The notes below the pieces were generated by a model. It made no database searches. It had not been told where the DNA came from and saw nothing but the letters and a program-made list of their open reading frames with translations. A program made the translations under genes and the position numbers. A DNA stretch of 64,000 bases from Dryobates pubescens (taxonomy: Eukaryota > Chordata > Aves > Piciformes > Picidae), in the NCBI RefSeq assembly GCF_014839835.1, contig NC_071644.1, forward strand, positions 9,773,266 through 9,837,265, given 5' to 3'. Below are positions 12,201 to 24,385 of this stretch, one piece after another (positions within the stretch are counted from its first letter, which is position 1; each line of letters starts with the position of its first letter).

Positions 12201-12915
12201 AGGTTTGATGACAGTAGCCTTCCAGACTCCGTTGTGCATTTTTACTGAGCCATTTCAGTCTTAATTATCATTTCAAACTCTGAGGACAACTTTTGCAAGC
12301 AAAGATTTATTCCTCCACTGAACTGAATGGAATCTGCATTTCTGCAAACAAAAAGTATGCTCAATACATTCCTATTGTTGTAGTGAAGACAGACTTGCCT
12401 ATTCATGATCTAAGTAGGACTGCATTAATCTTCACAGTAGGGTTCCCCCTTAAACATAGCTAATTTTAAAGTGTAGCACGAGGAAAGACCATACAGCCGC
12501 GTTTCTTTAAACTATCCAATGCCTCCCAATTCTGCTCCAAACACAAAACACTGACTGCCAGCTCACAGCCAGTGCTAGAAGGCTGAGATTCCTGTTTCCT
12601 GGATCTCAAAGCAGCAGGAAGAAATATTTAGGGTACTGAACCTCCCTGTTTTACAAGACTAGAACCCACTGGTGGTGTCACTTGCACTGGCAGTGTTCTG
12701 AAGATATTCCTGCCTTTTTCCACCAAGGCCCCTCAGAAACAATCCCCGCTTCTCTTCTGGTTTTACTGCTCCAGCCCCTGCTTTATGACCATTAAAATCA
12801 AAAGTCTCTTACCTGAGAGTTGATAAGACATCTCACTGGCATTGATGATGGGGACAGATGAGAGAGGACAGGAGAAGCTGATAATAATGAGACAGCAGAA
12901 TACCAGTTTCTGCAT
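9271..12915 (-). CDS. UTS2: Urotensin 2 precursor (complete, four coding exons)
   Basis: Urotensin II is a secreted cyclic vasoactive and neuroendocrine peptide acting on the G-protein-coupled receptor UTS2R. Coding exons in transcript order are 12915-12813, 10772-10662, 10060-10017 and 9387-9271. Borders are AG/GT and phases 1, 1, 0 fit, giving 124 residues. Residues 1 to about 20 form a signal peptide (MQKLVFCCLIIISFSCPL). Exon 2 gives the Leu-rich propeptide (ALLQFLPELLG). The 44-base exon 3 gives SYSSYSPRENIRE, equivalent to the human NPRGNLRK segment. Exon 4 ends in the KKR cleavage site followed by GNLSECFWKYCV, with the invariant Cys-Phe-Trp-Lys-Tyr-Cys ring at the C-terminus. The length equals that of human UTS2. 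The start is the only Met directly before the signal peptide. The gene follows PER3 tail to tail, as in human. Confidence 0.96.
10773..12812 (-). other. UTS2: UTS2 intron 1, no other gene seen
   Basis: This is the 2 kb intron between the signal-peptide exon and the propeptide exon. A plus-strand open frame at 11916-12109 ends at a donor-like GCAG/GTAAGA, but it has no partner exon and no family resemblance. No repeat was recognised. Confidence 0.5.
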
Positions 12916-13004
12916 TGCTGCTGTGTTGACTCTATTTTGTTTTTGTCTACCCCTGTAACTCACAACTCCTGCCTGAGTGTTGCCTCTGCTCCCCGTTTCA
13001 CCTG

Positions 13005-13011
13005 TTATATA
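13005..13011 (-). promoter_or_regulatory. UTS2: UTS2 core promoter: TATA box with CRE-like element upstream
   Basis: The minus strand reads GGCTATATAAC, about 90 bases before the start codon. This predicts a transcription start near 12978 and a 5'UTR of roughly 60 bases. About ten bases further upstream, at 13020-13027, lies TGAGGTCA, one base away from the cAMP response element TGACGTCA. Assignment of a bound factor is inference. Confidence 0.65.
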
Positions 13012-13029
13012 GCCGCTCATGACCTCATA

Positions 13030-14402
13030 AATACCATCATGTCCTCTCCCCCTTCAGAAACAAATCCAATGAATTTATTGCCCATTGATTCTAAATGGAA
13101 ACCACTTTGCATTGATGTAATTTTTCAAGGTAACAGTTCATAGACAATAAATTTAGTGTCTTATAGCTTAGTGTACAAAATGGATATTATATCAAACCAA
13201 GCACAGTAAAGTTTATAAATCTGGCATTAAAAAAAAAAAAAAAACGTATCTTCCAGTTATAAATCATGAGTTAACAAAAGGGTCCGATGTTGGTTGAAAT
13301 GACCAGGGCAATAAGACAGCTGATTTATGAGCCTGAGCAGGCTTGACGCAAGGCATCTGATGCGAAATGCGCTTTTTTTTCCTTTTGTGAGACGGATGGA
13401 TGTGTTGAGTTCTATTTGGGGCTCTTGTGCCAGAAGAAAAGTAGAAGAGAAGGGGAATTGAAACATCTACTTAATTTACAAAGAGATATTAGAGTAGTTC
13501 AATTTGTATTTTTTGTATTTTTTCCCTCTTAGCATTTCACATCTATTTGTTCAAGAAGGCCTCATCCAGTGTTGCCCTGGAGAATTGTCTTGGCAGAGAA
13601 AGTACAGCTTCCATCTGGAGACATGCTTGGTACACATAAACTGCTTCTGTTGATATTAAACACAGGTCCCTCACTAGACTGGGAGACACTTTTCCATTTC
13701 ACTTATCTTCTCTTTCCCCTGTTTGGAACTAGCTACTTAATTCTGTGTGGCCTAGCGCTTTTTTTTTGTTTTTAATCTGTTTGCCTTTTGCTTTTAATCA
13801 ATGCTAACACTCAATAAAATTGAGTTGCCATACGCAATCTCATACCTTTAGTTTTTCTCTCCCTCTGTCTAGCGTATTTTTTCTCCTTCACTTAAAATTC
13901 AATTTTCATGTCAAAGAGCAAGGGCTGACTGGGCCGGTCCTTCATGTTCATTCTCTGTGAAGCATCACATTCAACTCTACCAAGCCTTGAAAATAAAAAA
14001 AGTTTATCACATTTTTGTTTTTCCCCTCAGATGCTGAGAGTGTGCCCAGTCGGGTTCATGATACAGCGAGGTTTGGTAATTTTCTTTGCTGCCTCTCCAA
14101 TCAAATGTTTGTGTCTTCAAATACGATGAGATCCACCTGAAGCTAGCGGAGTTCTTTCCTGTGCTGAATTGCATGGTAACTGTAAACTGCAGGAGCAATA
14201 AACTTGTCTGCTTCCTTTTTCCTTTATTAATGTTTCCTCTTGAAGTTTATTTTTTTCTATTGTAAATACTGTGACTCCTAGGACTCCTTTCAAATGAGCT
14301 CCACCAGTCATACAGATGTATTCCTGATGTAGGTCTGATTTAAAGAGACCATGCCCCATGTGTGTGGTTAATAGGTTGTCCAGAAAAGCTGTGGACTCTG
14401 TG
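13030..14402. other. UTS2 upstream region, no gene seen
   Basis: A poly(A) run of about 18 As sits near 13229-13245. Because AATAAA (about 13146) is too far from it, I do not read it as a retrocopy tail. No coding or RNA feature was recognised. Confidence 0.4.
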
Positions 14403-14530
14403 AATCACAGAATGGTTGAGGTCTGAAGGCACCTCTGGAAATCATCTAATGTAGCCCCCGCTGCTCAAAGCAGGGTCACCCAGAGCACTTTGTCCAGAAG
14501 TGGGTCTGGTCAGTCTTGAATAGCTTGAAG
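14403..14530 (-). mobile_element. CR1 LINE 3'-end fragment (minus)
   Basis: The start ATCACAGAATGGTTGAGGTC and the following segment (GCTGCTCAAAGCAGGGTCACC) are the complement of the common CR1 3' end. The fragment is short, 5'-truncated and diverged. Confidence 0.75.
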
Positions 14531-14690
14531 GATGGAACGGGATGGTTTCAAAACTCAGCTTGACAAGGCCCTGAGCACCCTTGTGTAAATTCAAATGCTC
14601 TGCTTTGAGTGGAGAGGTGGGGAGGTAGGAGTGGTGAGAGGACTTTCAGGGGTCCTTCCAGCTGAAATTTCTCTATCATCTCATGTGTAC
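14531..14690 (+). mobile_element. CR1 LINE 3'-end fragment (plus), abutting the previous one
   Basis: The segment reads CTCTGCTTTGAGTGGAGAGG, then GGGGTCCTTCCAGC, and ends in TTTCTCTATCATCTCATG. This is a diverged CR1 3' end in the plus direction. Its truncated 5' end abuts the minus-strand copy, giving an inverted pair. Confidence 0.55.
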
Positions 14691-17600
14691 AGAGAGGTCT
14701 AATATTGACTTATAGAACACATGCTGCAGGTGTCTGAACTTCAAATCCTGTTTCTCTGGACTTCTCTTTGCTGGAGTGAGTGGATATGACAACAGAATTT
14801 CTCTACAGAATTAACCTAACACATTTTATATGCCTCTTTCCCCGTGCTTCCCTATGAGAAAAAATCAGAGAGGAATTCTCCCTTCTCATCTGAGTCATGC
14901 ACCTATTTGTTCTAAAACTGCAGACAGTAATTAGGTCTGATTTGATGCATGATCTCACTGGATGCTCTGTACAAATGCTTCTCCTTCAGTGAACTATCAA
15001 TGACAATGGCATTATCAATATTCACTGAGTATCTTCCAAGGAAAGCTAATAAAGCACCCTTCACAAGCAGCTTATGTCCTTTGTCTTCTCTCAGGGAAGA
15101 CTCAGCCTCTTAGAGCCATCATGAAGTGCGTCATGTGGAAGTTGGGCAACTTGCCCACAGCTTATTGCCTTTACTCAGATTTGAAGTTGTCACTTAGACA
15201 ATCTTTCCTCTACCAAAATGTCAAAGGCATTTACCTCAGGGGACAGTGCACACGTCATCATGCATAGCAAAGAAACAGCTCATCCTAAACAAGGGTACAA
15301 GTCCCAGAACACATGGCTGAGGGAAGTTAATGTCAATTGCACTTGGGAAATTGATTTGCTAGAGACTTTTAAGTTTTATCAAAGCTACTACCTTGTGTTC
15401 TTATTTATGCTAATAGATTTCTTTCAAGGGCTTCAGTTTAAAATAATAGGGCAGTAGTCCAGATAAATGACTGAGCAAACTCTCAAGAGTAAGTACGTTT
15501 CCCTGTCATAAAAGGTTATTTGTAGTGATCGGAAGAAACAGCTGTCCTTGGTGTATGTGGAACTATGGGTTGTGAAGAGCCAAGTGGCCTCTGAAGTAAA
15601 GAAAACTGAAAGAATAAAAAAGAACCAGTAACAACAAAACCAAATTAAAACAAGGAACAGCCAAAGCAAAACCCACAATAAAACCAAACAAAAAGACCAC
15701 CCAAAATTATCTGCTGAGTAAAATAGTAAGGATTAAATCCAATCTCTAACGCAAAAGTTCTTTCCCCTATTTCAGAATGCTCTGTGAGAAGCCAGCAGGA
15801 GCTGTTGGTCTAGTCAAGTGTTGCAGTGGCTGGCAAAAGCATTTCACAGCAGAGGTGTTCTTTGCAAGAGCATTTGGTTTAGGGACTTCTTCCTAGGGTG
15901 TACACTTGTGGTGTAACTTTTTGGCTTATACTTAGATCTGTTTTGCATCCTGAAAAGGCTGCCTTGTGAAATCAAATATGCAATGAGTATTCTTTTCTGC
16001 CACTAGCTTGTATTGCTTTCTTTGTACTGTGTTGTAGACTATGCTGCGAACAGCCTGTTGGGAGACACAGCACATCAAAGGAACAAAAACCCCTAACTTG
16101 GGCACTTGCTGTTAGCTTCCTTTTTGAGGATTCTGCCTCTGCCCACTGTGTGCCAAGTGTATCATGGCCCCTGTGGCACATGTTCTGTGTGACCAAACAG
16201 CACTCTGTGGTACACTTGGGCACACACAGTGCTATTTCTGTCTTCCAGATTTCTCTCAAAGCCATGTCAGATCCCTGAGAGGCTCTGACCTAGGTTTCCT
16301 TGTTCTGTGGTGGGCTGAAGGTACCCAGGTGAGGGGGTATGCTTAGCTGAACATGGACCTCTGTACAAACAGAGATGACAGGGCTGCAGGGCCTTCTGAA
16401 GACATTTTATTGTGCTATAGAATTGGTGAGCGGTCTACAAACTCTCTGGTATGAGATGACAGCTGTCAAAACATTGCTCCTTTGTAATACAGTTTCCACG
16501 AGTTTGGGGGGAAAAACCCTCTTGATTTTTGGCTGGCACACTGTAGTTCTGGCTATATTCTCCAAGTGAAGCTTGACAAGCTGGTCCTTAATTCCTCTGT
16601 CCTCTCAGCACTACAGCGTTAGCAAACTGAAGCTGCATGCTGTTTGACATGAAAGAAGGCAAGTCTGGTATGACTGGAACTTGGAAATACTGCATACTGA
16701 CATCTATGGGGAATTGGCTTCTGGGTAATGCAGCTGCAACCAGTGAGCAGAGACCAGAAGTAAGGTTTCTTCCACAAAAATTGTAGTGGAACTAACTGTG
16801 CAATTAGAGTTTATTTTAAAACCTGACACTATGAGCACAGACAGTATCAGGAAAGAGATGTTTCTGGAGCAAAACTGGAACTTTCTCTTTACCTTTCTCC
16901 AGCAATAATCTGGGTCAGTCCTCATAAGAACATATGATCCAGACAGAAGCAGAATAAGAACTCAATCTCATTTTTCTAGTCAGCACACTGCACAGAGAGT
17001 ACAAAGGAATCTTGCTGAGAAGCACAGGCTGCTAGTCAGTGACTCTCCGTACTTATACTGTCATCTTTTTTTTTCTAGAACTGTGTTCTAAACCTGCTGA
17101 AATCGTTGTGCACAGGAGAAAAGCAAGCTCATGTAACCTAAGATGTAGTTTGAAACAACTGACTTAAATGGGTAGTTTGGACATTTTTATTTCAGTTTTG
17201 AAATGGCATGATTCAATTTGGATTATGTAAACTGAGAGTAGATTTGACAGGGTTAAGGTACACCATAAGTCATCCTTAAATTGAAGTAGGCTTCCCTGTA
17301 TGGAGTTTTGCACTTGGTAACTCAAACTAAACCTGATTTGTTTTCTTAATGCAAACAGGTTCGATAAAAGATTTCTCTCCCTCACGTTACCTGGTGGCTT
17401 TCTCTCATAATACAATGCAGTTTGTTGTAGAGTAGCTAAGGAATAGTTTGCTGCTTGAACTGGCAGGCACACACAGGATATAGAAGGTGAAAGGAAACAT
17501 AGTAAGTGATATAACAAACTTTTGCCAAATTGAGGTTAGAAAGAATTTCTATTTTTCTATGTATATGTGTTAAAATTCCTATTTATTCTGAGGGTAATGA

Positions 17601-20600
17601 TAGTAGCCAACAGCCTTTTTCATGTCTGATCCGGGGACAAAAGGATGCTCAGTCATCTGTTCCTGAGGCAGTCAACACAAAACCTGTGGGATGGAGAAGC
17701 TCCTTTGGCAGATTCTGAAGAAAAGTGGTGTATCAGGGAAGGTTTGTTTGTAGCTGAAAGAGGAACTGAGCTAATACTTGGTAAAAGAATAAAACTTTGT
17801 GTCATTTTAATAGTGAAACTTACCTTTTTTTTCCTCACCTGTTTAAAAAATGCAAGTGGAGTGGTACAAATGGCCTGTTTAATACTATTTTGTATGTTTT
17901 AAGTCTTTTCAGAGTGGACCATCTCCTGAGGAGGTTTTCCATTTATTAGTGTTAGTATCAGAATCACTGTCAGAGAAGACAATGCTTCTATCGCACCAAG
18001 GATTTGACAGAAAGACTGAAAAGTAAGAAATCATGCTCTACGTTTTACAAAATTACAGCTTTAAGAGGAGGCACAACAGTTTTGAAGTGTCTATCATCCA
18101 GAAGTATCAGGCACAAAGGGAGGTAAGAAGCAGAAAAGCTTTTGCTGTGGGCCTTTTGCTTAGCCATACAACTCCTGCAGGAAATTCTGAAGCTGAGACA
18201 TGTGACAAACACAGTTTTGATTACCGATGCCAGTAACTGCGCCAGGAAACGGTGCTGGTTCTGGAAGCAATTAAAATAAGCAGCAGGTTCCCCTGCTTAA
18301 GCTTACCTTTGAAGAGCATTTGTCTTTTTCCATGCCTTCAGAACTGTCTGACATCACCTGAGCCTCTGCACACAGTCTGGATAAGAGAGTGCTTTCTGAC
18401 TTCCAAGAAAAACACATGGAAATGCAAAAAGCTTGCATCTGGCCTGTTACCTCATCCTTGGCTACCCGGGCTGCTTGGGAGTTGTCATGGCATTCCCAGG
18501 TCCTTTTCGCTTGCTACATGATAAATTAAAGACTGTTGAGAGAAGGGACATTCACAGAAAGGAGACAACACTTAGAGCTCCAACTGTTAGAAGGGATGAT
18601 TTGCCATTTCTGCATGAACTGGTAAGTTTCTTTAGGTGTTAAAGAATCTGTACATTCAATAGCAGCTCCCTGTCAAGCCAAAATGCACATGATCTATGAG
18701 TTGTTTAGCATCACCAAAAAATACCTTTCCACGGCCCTGGTTCTGAATTATGGATGGTCAGACTGTGCAGTTTCATCCCCTTCACCCTTGCTGGATGAAG
18801 GGTTTTGCAGTGCTCAACACGCATACAGGAAGACTGTCATCCTTTCTGTTAAGGAGCAGACAAAGTCAGCTGCAAACTCTGCTCAGGAATGCTGGTAGAA
18901 GCTTCCTTATGGAAACTCTGTTTTAATCTACTTTTTGATGACCCTGAGATGTTACTGTGCGACATTTTCACAAAATCTGGAGAGAACAAAACATTCAGGA
19001 AATTGAATGTGGCATCCTGAATGATGTAGGTCAGATACCTGCACCCTTTCTTCTGTGACTTGTATAGTAGCCACTTATCAACTACTGAGCTGCATATCTA
19101 CCACTGGCTGAAGTTTTTATTAGCTGCCACTTTTTTTTTTCTTGGAAGTAAAAAGAATAACTGTAGAATGCAAAAGCAAGTTATAAATACGTGGCTTTTT
19201 GCAGATGCAAACTTCCAGACAAACTAAATTGATGATTCTGCCCACTGTATTTCTATAGCATACTGCCAGAAGTAGTTTTATAGCTGTCTGCTACATGCAT
19301 AATGAAAAGGAGGATTTGAGCAGGTTTTAACATTAAAAAAAATGGTTTTATGTGGGGTCTACAATGGGGACAAGCTTCTGCAGTACATTTGTTCTACGTG
19401 GTCACAGTGAAGGCAAAATACACAACACCCAATCATGAATTGTGTTCAAGGCAATGCATGATTCTGTAGCTGGAATTTGGGTTCTTTATAGCAAGTCACG
19501 ATTCACAGAAGTATTGTATAAATCTGAAACAGCTAAACCCTTCAACTGTCTTCGTGGTGACAGTGCTGCTTTTCTTCTGAACGGTGGTGTTCTGCTCTGA
19601 TGCTTAGTGGCAAAACGTATTAATTCACCTGTATTTATTTTCAGTTCTGTGGTGACAACGTAAAGCACAGCAGTGGAGCCAAGGCCACTGTTGGAGCGTG
19701 TCCCTTAGTCTCAGAAATCAATTTGCACTTATTTAGGTTTGTTGTTTTTGTTGTGTTTTTTTTTCCCATAGGTTTTGTTTTGCTTCAGGGGAATTTTATG
19801 CCAAAATCAACTGGATAAAAGCGTTGCAATGAGCACCTCACTGTTCAGCAAGCAGATTTATTTTTGCTTCAGGTACAGAAAAGAAAATAAAGGTTTTGCA
19901 CTGGCTTCTAAGCATTACAAAATATATGCAGAATGCACTCCCAAAATGCAGAATTCTAACTGGTATCTTTTTTTTTCCAAGGAGAAAACAGAGGAAATGT
20001 TGCATGTTTACAGGATGCATGCAGTCATTCTCATACCTAGTGTGTGCACTAAAAATGAATCACAACTCTTTTATCCTGTTACAAGATAATGTCCACTCAT
20101 GCAAAGGTTGCTCTTTGCAGTTTAAATAGATTGGTGGCTTTTCCTGTGTCCATATCCTTAAGTTTGTGGGCTTGAAGTAACAGCCACGTAGTTCACACGG
20201 TTGAAAGCACCAACAGAGGAGAGACAGGGGCTAGGGTTAAAAAGAAAGGTTTCTTTACACGCACTCCACAGTTCAGGCTTGGGTGTGATGAGCATTTGCT
20301 CCCTGTTTTGTATTTACTTGTACACAAAATGATAAAAATGTGTAGCTGTGTTTTGGTGATCTGCTCTGCTACCTTCTGCTGAAGGGAGAGCTGGGCTGTC
20401 ATTTTTCACACACAAGAAAAGCATTCTCTAAGTTGAAAATTACCCTTGACATGAGATATTGATGGGTTTCATTCTGTTGTTTCAGTAACATTTACTGAAG
20501 AAAGAGAATATTTGAGTTTGTAAAAGGTTAAAAATGATGTTGTGAATGCCGTGACTCAAACGTGCATTTTCTTTTTTTCTTAAGACCAAAATAACTGTAA

Positions 20601-21264
20601 TTGATCAAGGAGACAGATAATCTGATGTTAAAATCTTTCCAACCTCAGAGTTACAAAAATAGTACCAGAAATGTATCACATCTGCAATGTACGTAACGTT
20701 TACATCACCTAAAAGATCAAAGATGGATGATGTAGGGCTTGAAGGTGTTGCAGTCCAGCTGCACAGTCACATCTATTTCTAAGAGCAAGTCAACCACAGC
20801 TTTCCTCAGTGTTTCCACTGCCTCTTTGAAGCTGCTCGGCTCAACAGCAGACACAAGCTATTACAAAACACTGCAGCTCTAGATTTTTATGGTGCTCACT
20901 CCTACACAGGAGATGGTGTGCAGTGGTCAGGCCAGGTAGCTGTTTCAAAGGCTGATGAGCTCTTAAATGGGGTCTACCTGCACACAAACTCCGAGACTGT
21001 AAGCTCTGAGCCACACTTTAGGAGCTCGAGACTCAAGAGGATGACTGGCAACAGTGCCACATGTGGCTCTACCACGTGCTAGAGAGCTGCATTTTATCTT
21101 CAAATGGTGTCAGATTGCATGTAAATTATGGCTCAGGCACCATTTATGAGGGACCAAAAAGCCATTCCTGCCCTCCTGTTACTGCTTTTAAGTGGAGTAC
21201 TTGATATATGCAGATCAGGTACCACTTCTTAGAAATATGATTCCTAGTTCTAGAAGAAGACAGT
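14691..21264. other. UTS2-TNFRSF9 intergenic region, no gene seen
   Basis: Open frames on both strands are short (none over 117 codons) and show no domain or conserved motif. Low-complexity A/C-rich sequence lies at about 15596-15705. A 12-base palindrome with an E-box core is at 21056-21067 and a CACGTG E-box at 21073-21078. No tRNA-like or hairpin RNA gene was recognised. Confidence 0.45.
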
Positions 21265-21280
21265 CAGCAAGCCAGATCCA

Positions 21281-21299
21281 TTTATTATTTACCTTTATT
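21281..21299 (-). terminator. TNFRSF9: TNFRSF9 poly(A) signals (two AATAAA)
   Basis: The plus strand has TTTATT at 21281-21286 and at 21294-21299, giving two overlapping-range AATAAA hexamers on the minus strand. They lie 160-180 bases after the TNFRSF9 stop, so a transcript end near 21265 is expected. Confidence 0.65.
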
Positions 21300-21458
21300 T
21301 TTTTAAGAGGTGGAAAAGATGTGCCTTTTTCCTTAGTGGATGGGACTATTTAGCACTCTGAAATTCACAGATTCTGGTACCCTCTCTATTTACATGAAGA
21401 GATGCTCGTCGTGTTCCAAAATGAAATTCAAATGTGGTTGACCTGGGCAGTGCAACTC

Positions 21459-24385
21459 CTAGTTCACCAAAAGATCTCTGAATTCTGTGGATTTGCAGTG
21501 GTTCTGATATTCACCTTGTTCTTCCTGGGGAAAGCGGCAGCTGCAGGCATCATCTTCCTGCATTGATTGTTCAGGTGTGGTATACACTAAAGAAAAATAC
21601 CAGATGGTTCAGTTTTTGTTGTATTCAGCCATCTTATTTCATCCTTCCTCAGTCACAAATGCAGGCAGTCAGCAAGCTCTTCCCAATTATTCAGTAATCG
21701 GAAATTATTCCTCTACAGTTTACACATCTCATAAAACCAATTTACCATACTTTATTTTCCTTATTGCAACAGGAGTTGCTAGTGCTCTGTTTGCCATAGG
21801 AATGGAAGGAAGACCAACATGCAGTTATTAATTTTTTTTAAGTATTGCTGTTGTCTCCTGGTTTCAGAATCATAGAATGCATCCGGTCGGAAGAGACCTC
21901 AAAGATCATCCAGTCTGACCCTCAACCCAGAACTAAAGGATCAACCCCGTGTCTCTAGGGAAGGGGAGAGGAAGAGAAAACAAACAGAACAAAAATCCAA
22001 ACTAAAAGCTATGTTAGATGCAAATCTACCTCGTCTTTGCACTGAACTCTTGAGCTTCTCATCTCTCAAAGGACAGTGCTTGATTCAGGCTGACTGCATC
22101 TCTGCAGCAGTACATCCTAACTGATAGACCCTCTTCTACTGCAGCCAAAGTTCAAAGATGCTCACTCCAGGCCACACATTCTGTTTCTGAGCAGAAATAA
22201 CTGGGATGTGCTATTGCCATGCATGTCAAAGATGGTATTTGGAAGTAAGAGTCCATTCAGTTTATTAACTGGATCAGCAAGGCTCGGCTGAGCTTTTATA
22301 CCTCCCAAGAATACTTCACTTCTATGGATGTAGTTAACCTGCAATGCTGATAGAACACCCACGGGTAATTGAGTGTTTCCTCTGGTAAAAATTTCAAAAT
22401 TCTTTTACTTTCCGTTTATGACTTACAAAGCCAAAAAGAGAAGCTATCAGCAGCTATCTTTGCAAGAAGCTTAAAACCCAGATTCCTGATTTGACTAGTT
22501 TCTAAAAGAAAAATTGAAGAGTGTATCTTACTTTTCTTGAAGATAGTACGTAGTTTCTTTTTCTGCCAGATACTGAAGCATATGCAGGAAGGTAGCAGAA
22601 ACACTATGCATAACAGCCCAGCTCCAGTAAGAGAAATTCTGATAATGTCCATCTGGAGGTCCTTCCCTAGGAAGAAAACAACATTCTCTGGTAAGTCTTA
22701 CAGAATAGAATTCTATGCCCTTGACTCAGCTGACAAATTTTGTCTCTAACTCTGCTTCTGGATGTCTGTAGCTGGGAATGTAAAGAAGGAAGGACTCTTG
22801 CTTTAAGTGGAAAGTGAATGAGCTATAGTGTGTTTCAAAACAGATGATAATTATTTAGCTCTGTAAGCAGTATTATACAATGACTCACCTGGCACAGTGA
22901 AAGAAGAAAATGGAGCTGCAGGAGATGTGGTAGGGAGAGTAATGGCTGAAGTGGGATTATCTGAAACATGCTTGCAAATGACATCTTTTGCTGCTGTTCC
23001 AGACTCCAGGACTTGGTTTGCAGAGCACCTGGAAGACATTTAAAGCAAAACAGGGGAGGTGGGGAAGGATGGTGGTGGGGAATCTAGTCAAGTGTAATAG
23101 CTGCAGCATTGATTTTACTTTTAGATTACTTACTTTGTCCAGTTTTTACAGGAGCTGTTGGGCTGATCATTAAAAGTTCCATAGCGGCAAATCTGGCAGC
23201 CTTAACAGACAAGTAAATTTGTGCAAGATGAGCACTTGTAACATGCAAAACTTGATTTTTGCCTGCTTGCACAATTATTATGATCCCCATTCACAGAATT
23301 ACTATTTCATAAGCTGCTCCATGTGTGCAAGGCAAGTCTTTCTATGTGAACTATGGAGCAGTGCAGTGCTTTGCTATGGAGCCGGTTTATTTGGCACAAG
23401 ATACCACAAATCCCGTCTAACTCCGGATGAGTTTCCCACGTGCTGGTGACAAAAGAAGCTGTCGTGCAAAGGGAACGAAGTGCTGGATAACTTCAGCTGC
23501 AGCAGGACTCAGAGTTCAATGGGTTTATCATGTCCTCCTCGCACCAAGCATGCCATTTAGCAGCGGGGGCAGCTGCTACCTTGCAAGGTTCTTACTCTGG
23601 TTATTTTGGCGCTATGCAGGAGGCAGTGGTGCGCCCGCTGCAGTGAGAGAGGGAGGTTTCAATCGGCGGGGAAGGGTGACCTTACCGCTCCCGGTGTCCT
23701 CCTGGCCCACGCCGCAGCTTCGGTCGCAGCGAGAGCAGCCGTCGCCGCTGCAGCGATACCCCTCCTTGCACGTGCATTCAGCATCGCTTTTTGAGGAGCA
23801 CCTTCTAAAATATATGAATGGTCCTGGAAGGTGGAAACGAATCTTAGGCTCCCTCAGCACGGCGCAGCAAAGGCTCGGGACCTTTGCTCTTACAAAATTA
23901 AGCTGGTGGCCTCATGGAGAAGCCCCACAGGCGCAGCACCATGTTGTGTTAGTGCCGTTTCTACTCGCAGCGACCTGACAAGCTAACGCCCGATCGTTCG
24001 CCTGACGGAGGTCATCAGGGGCCCGTGAGAAGCCGCCTGCTCCGGCCTCGCCGCCGTCCGGTACCTTCGCACTTCCGGCAGAGTGTGCAGGCACGGAGTC
24101 CTGCGGCGCTGGAGAAAGTGTCGGGTGGGCATTGCCGGCAGGATGCGCCGTGCTTGCAGCCCGCACTCGCCACGAAGAAGGTACCTGCGGGTCGAAACAG
24201 AGGGTGGCTGCCGCGGGACTGCTCCCGGCGCCCCCTGCATCGGCCTTCCCCGGCCCTGCCCGCTCCTCACCCGCTGGGCATTGGACGCTGCACGGCAGAG
24301 CGACTGTGGCCCCCGGGCTCAGCGCTAGCGCCAGCAGCGCTGCCGGCAAGAGTGCCCGGCCCGCCCGCGTTGCTGCCGGTCCCAT
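21459..24385 (-). CDS. TNFRSF9: TNF receptor superfamily member 9 (4-1BB/CD137), complete, seven coding exons
   Basis: This is a T-cell costimulatory receptor that binds TNFSF9 and signals through TRAF proteins to NF-kB. Coding exons in order are 24385-24271, 24184-24065, 23823-23686, 23200-23134, 23028-22889, 22666-22532 and 21586-21459. All borders are AG/GT and the phases fit, giving 280 residues (human 255). Residues 1 to about 30 are a signal peptide. Cys-rich domains follow, with CRQCPPDTFSSAAG, RRCSSKSDAECTC and CQICRYGTFNDQP matching human CPPNSFSSAG, ECSSTSNAECDC and CFGTFNDQK. Then come a Ser/Thr/Pro stalk, a membrane helix (about 204-227) and a basic stop-transfer QKKKLR. The tail keeps CSCRFP and two TRAF-type motifs, SMQE (246-249) and PQEE (258-261). 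It runs 15 or so residues beyond the human end. The start has a good context (CCCATGG). Confidence 0.95.
21864..21960 (-). mobile_element. CR1 LINE 3'-end fragment in TNFRSF9 intron
   Basis: AGAATCATAGAATGCATCC, then GGAAGAGACCTCAAAGATC and CAGTCTGACC, is the complement of a CR1 3' terminus. The fragment is about 100 bases long and lies between the last two TNFRSF9 coding exons in the same direction as the gene. Confidence 0.75.

Noticed and set aside
13229-13245. Poly(A) run as the tail of a processed pseudogene
   Set aside because: The nearest AATAAA is about 80 bases upstream, the preceding sequence has no coding remnant, and no target duplication was seen.
18433-18642. Plus-strand frame ending at a GTAAGT donor between UTS2 and TNFRSF9
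   Set aside because: A single donor-like site with no partner exon or conserved peptide; expected by chance over 7 kb.
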